NCBI GenBank assembly: GCA_015501075.1
Contig: JADNYJ010000375.1
Location: 1 to 31,291, forward strand
DNA: 31,291 nucleotides
Direction: 5' to 3'
Source of the DNA: Gymnopilus junonius
Taxonomy: Eukaryota > Basidiomycota > Agaricomycetes > Agaricales > Galerinaceae
Both the position numbers and the translations under genes were made by a program. The notes beneath the pieces were generated by a model. It saw only the letters and a list, made by a program, of their open reading frames with translations. It searched no databases and had not been told where the DNA came from. Below are positions 19,316 through 30,195 of the stretch, piece by piece. How positions within the stretch are numbered: position 1 is the first letter of the stretch; each line of letters begins with the position of its first letter.

Positions 19316-21860
19316 GTGGCATTCCCCAACTATTGTCCTCGAGCAAGTGCAAACACTATTCACGAGCCCAACCGCCCTCGCAGAACTGCCAATGCTCTGA
19401 TTCAAAATGATGCCCCAAGAGACGAAAATCTAGATGCTTTTCTTGCCAGCGACTGACCTGAATCTGGACCAGGAGATGGACGACAGCGCAACAGGCCGAG
19501 AGGACCACCTACATATTCGAATGCAAGTGCTATGCCCATTGCAGAAGACCCTCCTCCTGACATGACTGTTCGTCAGTTTTTCATTGCATTGGACTCCCTC
19601 GGGGACATCTGCCTACATCCTAGCCCAGGAAAGAAGCTGAAGGGGAAGGGGAAGGGGAAAGAGAAGGAAGTGACATTCATTGGCCAGCCGGAGCAACTAT
19701 TACAACTCATTTGTGGGAAGTCCTCAGTTGAAGAGCTGTCGGCATTTTTCAATGGTGTCAGCAATGCACCTTCAGCCGACGATATTCTAGGGAGGATCAG
19801 CCATTTTGCAGATGCATGCTATGCAGCAGAGCAGACTGAAGCTCTTCTTCAGCTTGTTTATTTTTTAAATGCAATAAAACTTGCCTGCCTGATACAGCGG
19901 TATGTTCAACTTCCACTTCGATTCATGATGGCACCAATCTAATGTATTATTGTAGGTTTCTGAACACTCACCATGGATACTTAATCAGTGACATTTGGAA
20001 TGACCTTGAACCCTGAACAAAACTACCTCGATGGAAGTTAAGGATCTATCTTTTTCATGGGCTGGTAGCCATCAGAATGGCTGGTGCTGGTCAGTCTCTT
20101 TTCTTTCTTGTGAATATCTAAAGGCTGACTAGAAAATAGGGTCTATGTACCTTCTTGTAATGATTGCATGTGCAAAACTCAAGACAAAGTTGCTCAGTAT
20201 TGATGCAGCAACTATTGGAGTGATTGTGCATTTCATACACTTTCCTAGCAGTAAGTCCATTGCTACAATTGTCAATCTGTCCACCAGTTGACTCCGTTTA
20301 TAGAGTCCCCTCTCGGAATGCTGATAAGGAAGAATGTCATTCCTGCCATTGCCATGCTTTGACAGAAGTATCCCCTTCACATGACCTGCTTCTTTCCGAC
20401 AGAATTCCTGCAGTCCTTCTATGTCACCTAGGATGTCAATTGCATGAACCTGGTTACGACGGACACCATATTCGATAGCTTCAAGCTATTCAAGTAAGTA
20501 GGCCTTAAATCTCTCCATGTGCATTGGGTTTATTTGCTTGAACAGTGACTTCATCAAGGCCAGGGACTGGGATGCTTGGGTGGAATGTCAGCTGCAAGTT
20601 GAACTTCCAGGAGGTCCATCTCTTGATCTGCTGAATACCGGCCTTTTTACACCTGTCGACTTTTCAGCTGCAATCAAAGCTGCCAGAGAAGCTGGTCCTT
20701 GTGGTCACTGTATGCTCTCAGACAACAACAACTACCTCCCTACTCCTCCTAGAGATGCCTCACCTGCCACTCCATCTAGGCCCACTGCACCTGCTACCCC
20801 CATGATGATGGCCACTCCCATGACCACTCCTCAAGCCCAGCAGCCTATTGGTCACCCACAGAGCAGCAGTCATGTTCTTGCTGGCGAAGAAGAGGATGAT
20901 GTATCAGAATCTGATGATGAGGTGACTCCTCTGGACTGGAACTCAAGTATGGATGATGAACTGCTATACACATTCAAAGTCAACTTCAAGCCTCAGCTCG
21001 ACTACAACACTAGGGTTTTTTATCCGACTGATTTTGAAGGAAGGTTTGAAGAAACAGAGCGCCAAAGGGGGTTTGCTGCAAAAGCAGATTACCTGGAGAC
21101 TCTTGAAGAGTTTGAGAAGCGGGTACGTTATCATTTCCCTGTTATCTAACTTGGACTTAAACTGACCACCACACTCATATAGTATCGAAAGCAACTCACC
21201 AGCGGCAAGCGACCCAATCACCAGACTTTTCTGGGTCTTGATTACAGAATTATAGAAGGGTATGTTCTTGCTTTCCCAATTCTCAATGACATCTCTGTCT
21301 GACTAAGGGTGTTCAGGCGAATGTTGCATATCAACGATGCCAACAGCAACCTCCTTCTAATGTTTTGGGATCATATGAAGGATTCTATGAGGGATACATT
21401 GCTGCATAAGATGGAATATATCCTCTCTGGCCAAGTCAAATATGTCGACACCGAATCTGAAGGCATCAACAACATATTTGGTGCTCTTCATGCCTCATGG
21501 TACCCCAGATTTGCCAAGAATGTGAGTTTAAAACCCGGATTGGTCTTCCTCGTCAGTCAGCTTAATGAATGTTTGTCTTTAGGGGTATGGAGCTCCTTCT
21601 ACTGCAGATCCTTCTACACTACAGAGGGATGGCCGAAGACCTGTCAACACAAGCCTGAATGTCCCCAGGCTTAGCAAAGAAATCAAAGATAATCAAGAGG
21701 TCTATCAAATGCTGTTGGATGCTTTGCGTCCGGTCTTTGAGTGGATCTATGCAACTGTAAGCTAATTGCCAATGACTTCACAGGCCAATGCTGATGTCTT
21801 CAATATAGTTAAAATGCCTTTTCCCAGACACATTTCTCTCCCTGTCCATCCAGTGTGCAG

Positions 21861-22238
21861 TTTCTTCCAAACAGCACTACGTCCCCCGTGTACCCATTTG
21901 CTGGTTTCGTTCTCAATGTCAATGTCTCTACCTGCATGCACAGAGACACTGGGGACAAAGACATCTGCCTGGTACTCATCATCTCGGACTGCGTAGGCGG
22001 AGAGCTGGTCTTGGTCGAACCCAGTGTCATTTTGAGAATGAGGAGTGGGGATGTGGTGGTCTTTCCCTCCAAAGCTTTTACCCACCTGAACCTTCACTTC
22101 AAAGGGAAGCACATTTCTTTGGTCCTTCATACTGACAAATGCATGAAAGGTTGGGAGAAAAATGGAAATGGATGGCTTGACAATGCGACATTTCAATTTG
22201 TCATGGATGATGATGACCATTACAGTGGCCATAGGTAG
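21861..22238 (+). other. Catalytic core exon of the TET/JBP-like dioxygenase
   Basis: An uninterrupted 125-codon exon ending in TAG. Visible elements of the double-stranded beta-helix fold are His-x-Asp (HRD), a GGELVLVEP strand, RSGDVVVFPS before the distal His in THLNLHF, and KGKHISLVLHTDK. In related sequences I recall, an Arg sits where this copy has His after KGK; that Arg would hold the 2-oxoglutarate carboxylate. The substitution, if real, would weaken or abolish cofactor binding. The metal-binding triad itself looks complete. Confidence 0.65.
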
Positions 22239-22454
22239 ATTTCCTACTCTGTCAAAGGTCTAATTTCTCATCATCTCTTCCATATTACATTCTGTACCTT
22301 GTCAAATATATGAGTATCCTACCTTTTCGTTATAATGTCTATTGTCACGTGGTATCTATATTGTCCCGAAAATGAAAACGACCTCATAATTCTTGTCATC
22401 CACTTCCATCTCTCATTGGCTTGCTACACCAACAAGGGTTTGCCTTTGCCTCTC

Positions 22455-24623
22455 ATGCCCACAATTACTAAAAAAGCTGCTGCTGCTGAATCTGCCAGTG
22501 TAAATGCTCCGGAGAATGAAACAACCGTGCCTGCAAAACAGAAAGCTGCCAGCTCAGGAAACGCCAAGCATACTGCTGGTAAAGGTGGCTTTTTTTTTGT
22601 TTCATCTAGCAGTAGACTACTGATAATCTGAGTGACTACCCTTCTAGCAAGCAAGCCCCACATCCGCAAGTCAGACCACAGCCCCGAAGTCAAAGAAGAA
22701 AGAGAAAGGAGGCTCTGTGACTCTGTTGGGGGGGGATTATCAGGCATTTTTGAAGTTCCAACAGGGCCAGGACCAGAGTAATAGTCCTGCTCAGCAGAAG
22801 ATTGCAGAAAAGGAGAGAAAGGCTCAGGAAAACCTTGGTACGCTTTTATCTTGAAATTATATTCTAATGACACATTTTTCCCTTCTATATAGCTATTCAA
22901 GAATGTAACAGGGCTATGAGAGACAAAGAAGACCACTCTGACGATGACACCGAGGACAACACTCCGCCTGCTAAGAAGTCTAAGCCATCACACACCATCT
23001 TGAGTGATGACGAGGCAGAGCTTTCCAAAGAACTGGGCAGTACCATGACAGTACCTGGTCTTCCAGATTTACTAATGTGACCAAAGAGGATGTAGAAAGA
23101 TGAGGATGAACCACAGGGAGGCGTTCAGAATGGTGAAGACAATACCGACAACGAGGAAGAAGTTGAAGTCGAGGAGCAAGATGGTCAAGGATCTCCCCAC
23201 TGAATCTCAGGCTAGTGCGGCTGGAGATGCCCTGGCAGATAATGGGGTATTGTATCTATATTATTGCAACTCACAATCAACTGACGCCCTTTGTCTTTAG
23301 ATGGAAATCTCAACACCAGCATTGGAAAAGGCGTATCAAAAGCCAAGTTCCAAGAATTCAAGTGCGCCGAAGCTTGAACATGCCTCAGTATCCCCGTCAT
23401 TGTCTTCTACCAAGACCGAAGTGTCATCCGCATCCACTGCAAAGAAGGCAGTTCCTCCAAAGAGTTCTGGAGGTACCAAAGTTGTACGTGAACAGTTCTC
23501 GAGCCCTGAAGTCCTTGCCCTTGCGGATGCGGCCCAAAAGTCATCTCCGTACACAGATATGCTTTGGAAACTGGAAGCTCGACTCTGATCCTGAGAAGCC
23601 TGACTGGATCTGGACCATAATTGCTGAGACGCCTTCTGCTCTTGGTGTCAGCTCACGCCCTAGGGCCACAGAGGGACTGAAACAACTTCTCAATGACAAT
23701 GCAGAGAAAGAGAAAGTCATGACTTATGTACGTGTTGTGTGCTCTATCTGGTCATCTCATTTAGTTTGTCATCTTTAGGTTGGTTACGGGAAGACCATTC
23801 TCTCAACACAATTGTCACTAAAGCCCATAGCAAGGTTGCAGGGTATCTGAGCCTTCATGGATCTGTGCAAGATGTAATGGACAAAGTTACTTGGTTACTA
23901 CAAGCATCGAACTTTCTGTACAGAGACCTAAATGTCAAGGTATGTTTTTGTTCAAGCCTCTCTTTCATTGCTAATGCCTTGACCCAGGAGAGGACATTCA
24001 ACAGTAGTAAGCCCTTTGGAAACCCATTCATTAAGGACCTTATCCAGACTGTCTGGTTCAACACTTCCAAGAACAGTTCCAAGGCAGAAGCAATGACCAC
24101 CAAGAAGATTGATTCAAAACAAAGAAGTTCCATTGACAATTATTCTTCTGGTAGTCACTGCGGTAGTATCAATTTTTTTTCTGTGAGCCTTGTTCTTATC
24201 TATTCATTAGATTGAACACAGCATAGGGGAGTATCGTCCAGGAACTCTATCTATTACCCAATTCTGTGAAAATTCTGTACGGAATAGGTGCAAGGTCCTG
24301 CTCTTATGAAGATGATTCACAGCTAATGGATTGCTTTAGATTTATGCACCATTCGAGTACGTGGAGGGGCCTGGTTCAGAAGTCGAAGAAATGGTCTGAT
24401 GCATACCCAGCGGCAGTGTATAAGTCAATTATGTGAGAAATTGAGTTCAGTCAGTTCATTTTTTATTTCTAACTTTTATCTTTCCTTTCAACGCAGTCTC
24501 ACTTGTGGTGACTTGAGCTATCTGCTGATGGAAGAAGAGGAAGTGAATGAAGAAGAGATCAAGGATGTCAAACCAGAGGACCTTGACAGTATTGCCGACA
24601 ATGGGATGGCTGAGGTGTTCTAG
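22455..24623 (+). pseudogene. DUF6532-like Agaricomycete protein gene, partly decayed
   Basis: It follows the dioxygenase-like gene on the same strand after about 215 bp. Exon 1 (22455-22578) encodes an Ala/Thr/Lys-rich start. The middle is charged and low complexity, with likely nuclear-localisation residues (PKSKKKEKGG; DEDTEDN-like acidic runs near 22950; EEEVEVEEQDGQG near 23165). From about 23770 a globular part begins: KVAGYLSLHGSVQDVMDKVT, WLLQASNFLYRD, an intron, KPFGNPFIKDLIQTVWF, then IGEYRPG and IYAPFEYVEGPG. The gene ends acidic at LDSIADNGMAEVF. From memory this layout resembles DUF6532 proteins (the segment reading 'kpFxhpxi...i.xxwF'), a fungal family of unknown function often near transposons. 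Frames between 22580 and 23300 do not join cleanly and TGA codons interrupt the reading, so it is probably a pseudogene. Confidence 0.45.
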
Positions 24624-24951
24624 CAATGTCATTGATGCTTTATTTCTGGTCACATATTAGATGGGTGCTACTTTACTATCTCTTTTCCTGTCTTCTATTG
24701 CCTCATGTGCTCCTTGTTCCCTGGGCCTCACTACTTTAAAGAGCATGCTACATACATTCTTTCCTAATTGCAATAAAAATATATTCCATTTGCCTCCCAC
24801 ATGTTGTCCTAGAGAGTGTCAGAGCCTGTCAGAGCAATGGAGAACAAAAAATTCCCAATCTGTCAAAGAGTCTTGAGGGATCTCCAGACTGTTAGAGGGC
24901 TTGCAGAAGCATCTTAGAGCACCTCAGAGAAATTGGCCTCAGGACCCATGG
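24624..24951. other. Intergenic, no feature seen
   Basis: The spacer between the convergent DUF6532-like and MYND genes. It contains several GTCAGAG words (24815-24930) but no repeat array or coding frame I can support. Confidence 0.5.
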
Positions 24952-25481
24952 TCAAGACTTTGCTCTGTGGCTGTCTGGCACCCTTTGGAGCTCTAGCTGC
25001 TCTGAGGCTCTCTTGCTTTTTCTGTTGTTCTTCTCACAACTCTTGTCTATTCTGAGAGACAAGACCCTTTTTCCTGATGTTGCAATATATTTTGTTGCCT
25101 TCTGCTGCACCGCTGCTCGCAGCTCAGAGAAATTCTGGTGTTTTGTTGTCATGTCTGGGAGTAAAAATACTGATGCAATAAACAAAGGATGAAAGGAGCT
25201 GTATTCTTCCATCCAAGCATGGCTGAGTTCCTCACCAGGCAGTTGTGGTTCACGCCTGCAAAGAGGCAAATGAATTGACCAGGCTGCCATCTGACAGATG
25301 GTATCCTGCAAGTAGTAGGACAGTGAGTGATGAAAGGATGCAGAGTAATAAAGCTCACACAATAGTAAGCCATTTGGCACCCTGAGCAGTGCTGCAGCCA
25401 ATCGGCTGGAGGTGTGAAACAGTGGAAGCAATAAGCACTGATCATAGGTCGCTCTTCTGATGTGAATGGATGAAGGGACAT
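24952..25481 (-). CDS. Small MYND zinc-finger protein
   Basis: Two exons, 25481-25359 and 25305-24952, give about 158 residues. Exon 1 starts MSLHPF and contains YCFHCFTPPADWLQHCSGCQ followed by MAYYC; exon 2 continues DTICQMAAWSIHLPLC. Together they supply the C-x2-C, C-x2-C, Y-C-x3-C, W-x2-H-x3-C pattern of a MYND finger, a protein-interaction zinc module. The intron interrupts the finger right after YYC, with a GTGAGC donor and CTTGCAG acceptor. The C-terminal part is Lys/Arg-rich (KNNRKSKRASEQLELQR). No SET or other partner domain is seen, so this is finger plus tail. It is paralogous to the neighbouring copy at 26.4 kb. The function is unknown; many such genes occur in mushroom genomes. 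Confidence 0.6.
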
Positions 25482-25649
25482 CGTGCACTGATTGGAAAAG
25501 GTATCTGATGTATATTTATAGATTTCCAGAGCTGGACCCATACACTTGGTCATTTCTTATTGGCCAAACTCACACATTAATAATAGACACAGATGGACCC
25601 ACACGGTCTGATCCAAAGTTTATTCTCATGAACATGTCTACAATTCAAA

Positions 25650-26397
25650 CTATTCAATGTTGCAGCTGCATGACATCCAGCTCTGCATCCACATCTTTGT
25701 TGCCAATTGCTTGAGTTGAGAATGTGCACCATGGGTTGGAAGGCTGGTCAAATGGGCTGTGACATCAATGAGTATGGGAACAAAATGAAGAATAGGATCT
25801 GTTGTCTGATTGTAAGAATACACAACTACCATGAGCCAGGCCATAAGCTCAGTTGGGCACAGAGGATATGCAAAGTCTGTCTCAGGGACCAGATGCCAAA
25901 CTTTAAGGGCCTTGATGGAAGTCTTGGTATAAGGATCAACCATGACCTTATTTGCAGCTGGAATGCATGGACAGGTTTCATGAAGTAAAAGGGTGATGAC
26001 AGGATAGAAGTGAATGGATCAATGTAAGAGTTCCTGCATCAATGTCAGAAGATCCATCCCATTGGTGATGGTCAGCATCTTGTACACTGTCAGTATGAAA
26101 GAGATGACTTCTGGGAGAAAGAGTGTGATCCAGTCATCTGTGTAATTCACCTGAGCTGGTATCAACTTGGCAGTACAAAACCTGTGATGAACAGACCAAC
26201 TCCATCATTGGCATGAGCGATTCTGATAATCATTAAGCACACAGACAGTAGTAGAGCATGTAGGAACTCACACAGTAATAGGCATTTTGACAGTTCTCAC
26301 AATGCCTCCAGTACTGTTTATTGGGTGGTGAAAAACATGACCAGCAGTATCGACCAATATGTGGAAACCTCCGGGACATAACTTCATGAAGTGGCAT
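25650..26397 (-). pseudogene. Truncated MYND-finger paralogue plus downstream remnant
   Basis: Exon 1 (26397-26272) starts MPLHEVMSRRF and encodes YCWSCFSPPNKQYWRHCENC, then QNAYYC before a GTGAG donor, the same position as in the adjacent copy. Exon 2 (26181-26134) gives VLYCQVDTSS and stops, so the W-x2-H-x3-C end of the finger is missing. A second open stretch from about 26180 to 25650 in another frame (NYTDDWITLFLPEV; KVWHLVPETDFAYPLCP; one TGA at 26019-26021) may be the original C-terminal domain. The shared exon-intron design with the copy at 25.5 kb shows tandem duplication. Confidence 0.5.
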
Positions 26398-27080
26398 CTG
26401 CATTAGACTTTAGAAAAACAAATGCTTATAATGATGCATATAATGTACATTACCCTTGGGGAAACAGGATTGCATTAGCAATATTATGCTATTTGCTGGG
26501 GTTCTTATAGAGGCTCTATATTTGCATATATTTATCATTCACAGCACAAGACAATGGATACCACTATGCCTTGTATAGTGGTTTGAAAAGAACAGGACCT
26601 GGCATTATACCAAATGGAGGTTGAGAACATAGATAGTATGGGTGTATGAAATAATATGATTCTGAACAGAGGTTTGAGAACATGTGTATATGAATAGTTG
26701 GCAACAAAGTAAACTCTGTCAATACTCTTGGTGATGCAGAAATGGTCTCAAACACTGTTTGAGACCATCAGTATACACACCAGTGTGATCAGACTGTTGC
26801 AGTAACTTTCAGACATCATAATTATTCTAGAACATTGTTACTTGATGTACTTGATGGCTTCAAACTGAGCTCAAGCCACAGAAAATCAGCCAGAACAGAT
26901 GATGCTGTGTAATACTACCTGAGGTAATTGTGACCAAGTAACGACTACTTGTTATTACAAGTGAGAGCTTAGACAGATAGGGTGATATCATGGAAGTAAT
27001 AATGTGACAAGTAATGACATGAAGTAGTGATCTGTCATGACTACATAAGCTGAGTAAGCCTGATAAGTGTTCAGAGAGCA
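26398..27080. other. Non-coding stretch with one palindrome
   Basis: AT-rich, without a supportable gene. It contains the palindrome at 26742-26768 and ends at the target duplication of hAT element 3. Confidence 0.5.
26742..26768. repeat. 12-bp palindrome, copy 1
   Basis: ATGGTCTCAAAC is followed by ACT and then GTTTGAGACCAT, a perfect 12-bp inverted repeat with a 3-base loop. A near-identical palindrome lies about 1 kb away at 27761-27787. Confidence 0.85.
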
Positions 27081-27088
27081 CCCCGATC

Positions 27089-27750
27089 TAGTGTTGCTGA
27101 AGTTCAGTTCTGTCCAGTTCTCACCCTCATTTTTGAGAACCGAGAACAGAACCGATAGGTTTTTTGAAGAACAGGACTGGAACCAGAACTGAACAGTATA
27201 GAACCGGTTCTGGCTGTTCGGTTCGGTTCCATAACTGGTTCGAACCGGAGAACTGAAGGTGCTTTAGAGAATTTAATTTATGTTGATTATAAACACATCT
27301 AAGCTAATTTTACAACCTTTTCCTTTGAGTGTTCCATCCTCCCAATGAGCAGGGGCAAGGTCAACGGCCATGGGGTCATCCATTGTTTGAGCAGGGAACA
27401 CAGTCAGGTACAGTCAAATAAAATTTTTGTCCAATGATGCACCATCAGTGGTGGCTGGCTGAGTTCAATTTCTGTAACTCCGCTGAGTGTCCGCCTTCAT
27501 GCTATACCAAGCACGATTCAAAGCAAATTCAAAAGCTATTATTCCACTTTCAGAGGTGTAAATATCTAGTTAAAAGTTCAGTTCAAACTGGTTCTGAACC
27601 AGTTCCATCCTACCAGCCAAATCCTGGAACTGAGAACTGAACCACCTACTTAGAGTGAAGAACCAGAACATAACAGAACTGGATTTTGCAGTTTGGTTCT
27701 GTTGGTTCCAGTTCTCCGAAGCAGTTCCGAACTGAACTTCAGCAACACTA
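27089..27750. mobile_element. hAT element 3, non-coding, with 8-bp TSD
   Basis: The left end TAGTGTTGCTGAAGTTCAG is mirrored at the right end. Flanking 8-mers are CCCCGATC (27081-27088) and CCCTGATC (27751-27758), which differ only at one CpG (C to T). Subterminal zones 27105-27260 and 27570-27735 are packed with GAACTG/CAGTTC and GGTTC/GAACC motifs. The 662-bp element has no transposase fragment. Its termini share the TAGnGnTGC pattern with elements 1 and 2, so all three probably belong to related hAT families. Confidence 0.9.
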
Positions 27751-27760
27751 CCCTGATCCT

Positions 27761-27787
27761 ATTGTCTCAAACCATGTTTGAGGCAAT
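27761..27787. repeat. 12-bp palindrome, copy 2
   Basis: ATTGTCTCAAAC, CAT, then GTTTGAGGCAAT: the same layout as the palindrome at 26742-26768 with one arm mismatch. It starts 2 bp after the right target duplication of hAT element 3. Confidence 0.75.
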
Positions 27788-27898
27788 GGCTGCCCCATGA
27801 ACCAAATATGGGAAGACTGATGTGACATATCACATCACCTAGAGCGGAGTCACTATGCCTTAGGCTTGGGTAACAGAGTTCAGCTATTGCATAAGATT

Positions 27899-27965
27899 AT
27901 TAGGGATGAGCCCAGGGATAAGCCTAGGGATGCCAAAATAGGGACTAGGGATGAGCTAGGGATTT
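27899..27965 (+). repeat. Cluster of AGGGAT words
   Basis: Five copies of AGGGAT, mostly as TAGGGATGAGC or CAGGGATAAGC, plus one TAGGGACT occur within about 67 bp. The spacing is irregular, so it is a degenerate short tandem repeat. The first copy contains TTAGGG, but this is not a telomere tract. Confidence 0.6.
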
Positions 27966-28090
27966 CAAAAAAAAGCACCAATAACCCTAAGCATGCTAAG
28001 TTATGATTCTGTGAGTCCGAAGTACCTTTGATAAGATGAGCAAATTTCAAAAGAGATGATAGGAATTGGTCTATCCTATGTTAAGATATT

Positions 28091-28432
28091 ACATGCACCC
28101 CCCCTGAGCTATAGTAAATAAAGATAACACAATTTCGCGATAATGCAAAAGCCGTCACTCTCGTAAATTTGGAGATTTACTTCAATACCATGGTACATAC
28201 TTTCTGCAAGGTTTCAGCCAGCCAAACTTTGTTCTTGATATCGAACGAAAAATAGTCCGAAAATGTAGCATAATTAGAAATATATAGGTAGTGCAAGAAC
28301 TACATCGACTTAGGATACGATATTGCAGGCCCAATATACCCTTGAGAATAAAACTAAATTGCAAAAAAAAAGGTGAATTTTACATTGAGATATAACACAC
28401 CCCCCTCCTGAGCTATGCTAAAGAAAGATAAT
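28091..28432 (-). repeat. Paired 40-bp repeat with polypurine tract, LTR-junction-like
   Basis: On the minus strand, TTATCTTT, TTTA, ATAGCTCAGG and then G-rich AGGGGGGTG occur twice, ending at about 28091 and 28394. Each is followed by TG and an AT-rich sequence (TGTTATATCTC in one copy, TGTAATATCTT in the other). A polypurine tract directly before TGTTA is how the 3' junction of an LTR element looks. No matching LTR partner or integrase frame is visible in the window, so this is tentative. Confidence 0.4.
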
Positions 28433-28851
28433 GCGGTTTTGCATAGAAGGTCCGACCAGATGGGCAAGATCAACACATCTGCTCAATCAGACATGTCGAT
28501 GGGCAAACGGATGGCCCCTACGATGTGTGGATGCCTGCCGATCAATAAGAAGACACATGCAACACATGCGATAATAATACGAATGAAGGGGAAACTCAAA
28601 ACTTACGCAACAGAATCGAGCACATTAAGGTTGATACTTTCCGATAAAATCATATTCCTACACTCTCGAATTGAGGTGTTGAGCTTGCAGAAATGACACC
28701 GGCTTTAAGAAGGGTGGCAAGCAGATTAGCGATATTGTCTGTTGGAGTATATGTCATTTGAGACAGTGGTGCACTAGGACTCGTAGACTGCTCTTCCAAC
28801 TACAGAAAGCCCATAAAATGGCACTTGCATGGCCATAGTAAAATCATGCTC

Positions 28852-28920
28852 GATGCAAGGGTAAACCCCATACATGAGCATGCAAAACAAGCCCTGCTTT
28901 GCCTTGCAAGTGAGGGAGGG
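28852..28920 (+). repeat. Dispersed repeat R70, copy A
   Basis: Consensus of the family: GATGCAGGGGTAAACCCC, then ATACATGAGC, an A-rich run, CCTCCRGCTYRCA and AAGTGAGGGAGGGGG, about 70 bp. This copy starts GATGCAAGGGTAAACCCC and ends GTGAGGGAGGG. The start contains the palindrome GGGGTAAACCCC in the better copies. Confidence 0.65.
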
Positions 28921-29725
28921 CAAATGGCAGCCGCGGCTGTGGATGGTAGTTTAAGATAGACCTGCAGGGATTGGCAACAGGTCATCAATGCAGAAAAAAT
29001 AAGATAAAGGACCAGAACAAGCTCACAATATACTCATAAGCTCATTATGTTACTTACATGAGAGGGCCTCCTACTTCACAGGTCCCCCCTCCTGTTTCCA
29101 GCCCCAATCCAGCCAAAAAAGCTGGACTCTGATCCTCAAATGAGGAAAGGAGTTCGCAGCTGTGATCCCAGGTCAAAGAGAGACGGAAGAGAGCAGAGGC
29201 AGAGGTGGTGGTGGGAGAAAAGAAAGCCAGTGAGTGAGCTGCAGCCACTGAAAAACATGCTAGCTCTGACTGGTGGTCAGGGTGCTGAGCTGGCACAAGT
29301 TCGATGAACTTGTCTGCATCAGCTGCAGCTGGTTTATGTTTTTTCAATGTATTCACATAGGTAGCAGATACAGAAATTTTATTGAAAGGTAATTTAAGTA
29401 TTACAAATGGGTGTAAACTACACTAGAAGAGCAAAACGGAGGCACAAAACGGAGGCATCTCCTGAACATACATGTCAAAGAGCATAAGCTCTGCTGATGC
29501 TACGTTCAAGCCATCTTGCTTGTGAAGAGCTCTATGCCTCAAGCATGAGCTGATGCAGTTGGTGCAGATGCCGCTGAAGACACACACCCGTTTGACTGGG
29601 TAGGCATCACTACTTGCACTCACATGCAACAGAGGAGGAGGCGGATCGAACAGCCACTTGAGACAGTGTAACGGGCTCCGCTAGTGTCACCATCCATGAA
29701 AGAAAGAAAGACAGTAAAAAAAACT

Positions 29726-29793
29726 CAATGCAGGGGTATACCCCATACATGAGTGAAAAAAAGAGCCTCGACTCACGTTTGAAAGTGAGGGAG
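29726..29793 (+). repeat. Dispersed repeat R70, copy B
   Basis: AATGCAGGGGTATACCCC, ATACATGAG, A-run, CTCACGTTTG, AAAGTGAGGGAG: the same order of blocks as copies A and E. Confidence 0.65.
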
Positions 29794-30195
29794 CTAGATA
29801 GAATTTAAAAAAATGGCACGCTGAGTTGAACAGATGTGCCAAAGGGTGTCCAAGCTGATGCCAGCAGCCCGTCAACCCAGTTCTCACTCAGAAATCCCCC
29901 AACTCACAGTTGCATGCGAGTCAGAAGGTGAATGGCAGCAATGACTGGCTGAACAGTCATTCGAGAAGGTGTAGCCGCCTCCTTGTACATTGCTGTCAAC
30001 AAAAAAAAGCTCGAGCATAGGTCGACCTGAAGCTGGAACAAAAAAAAAAACTCCACACCTTGCATTTACATACGAGGGGGGCAGCGTGAAGAGAAAAGCG
30101 GCACATCTGGTTGAGCAGACATGCCAGTGGGTAAACATGCCGCTAATGTGACCCGTTAAAGCCCACCGTTTTCCAAAAAGAAAAGTAAAATGGCT

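Larger units (their letters stand above)
18147..22238 (+). pseudogene. TET/JBP-like 2OG-Fe(II) dioxygenase gene, N-terminal half with nonsense codons
   Basis: The enzyme class oxidises 5-methylcytosine or thymine in DNA. The frame starts at 18147 (MSNIVLSLSELARIVAALSS), followed by proline-rich, acidic and poly-Gly regions and a long exon through 19899 (MTVRQFFIALDSLGDI). The clean C-terminal exons are 20546-21122, 21183-21259, 21317-21521, 21583-21756 and 21861-22238. The last exon carries YPFAGFVLNVNV, then MHRDTGDKDICLVL (the H-x-D iron motif), GGELVLVEP and FPSKAFTHLNLHF (distal His). In-frame stops occur at 18240-18242, 19454-19456 and 20014-20016, all TGA explainable from CGA. A TGA and a TAG also interrupt exon 20288-20500, whose reading (FLQSFYVT...MNLVTTDTIFDSFKLF) otherwise joins the next exon at NDFIKARDW. 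The phase into that exon is also off. From memory such genes are expanded with KDZ transposons in mushrooms; no KDZ transposase is seen here. Confidence 0.7.

Noticed and set aside
19573..19764. Minus-strand frame rich in SFPFPFPFSF
   Set aside because: It is the reverse shadow of the GGGAAG tract (Lys-Gly repeat, KGKGKGKEKE) in the plus-strand gene.
27905..27965. Interstitial telomere repeat
   Set aside because: Only one true TTAGGG is present; the other units are AGGGAT in a degenerate cluster.
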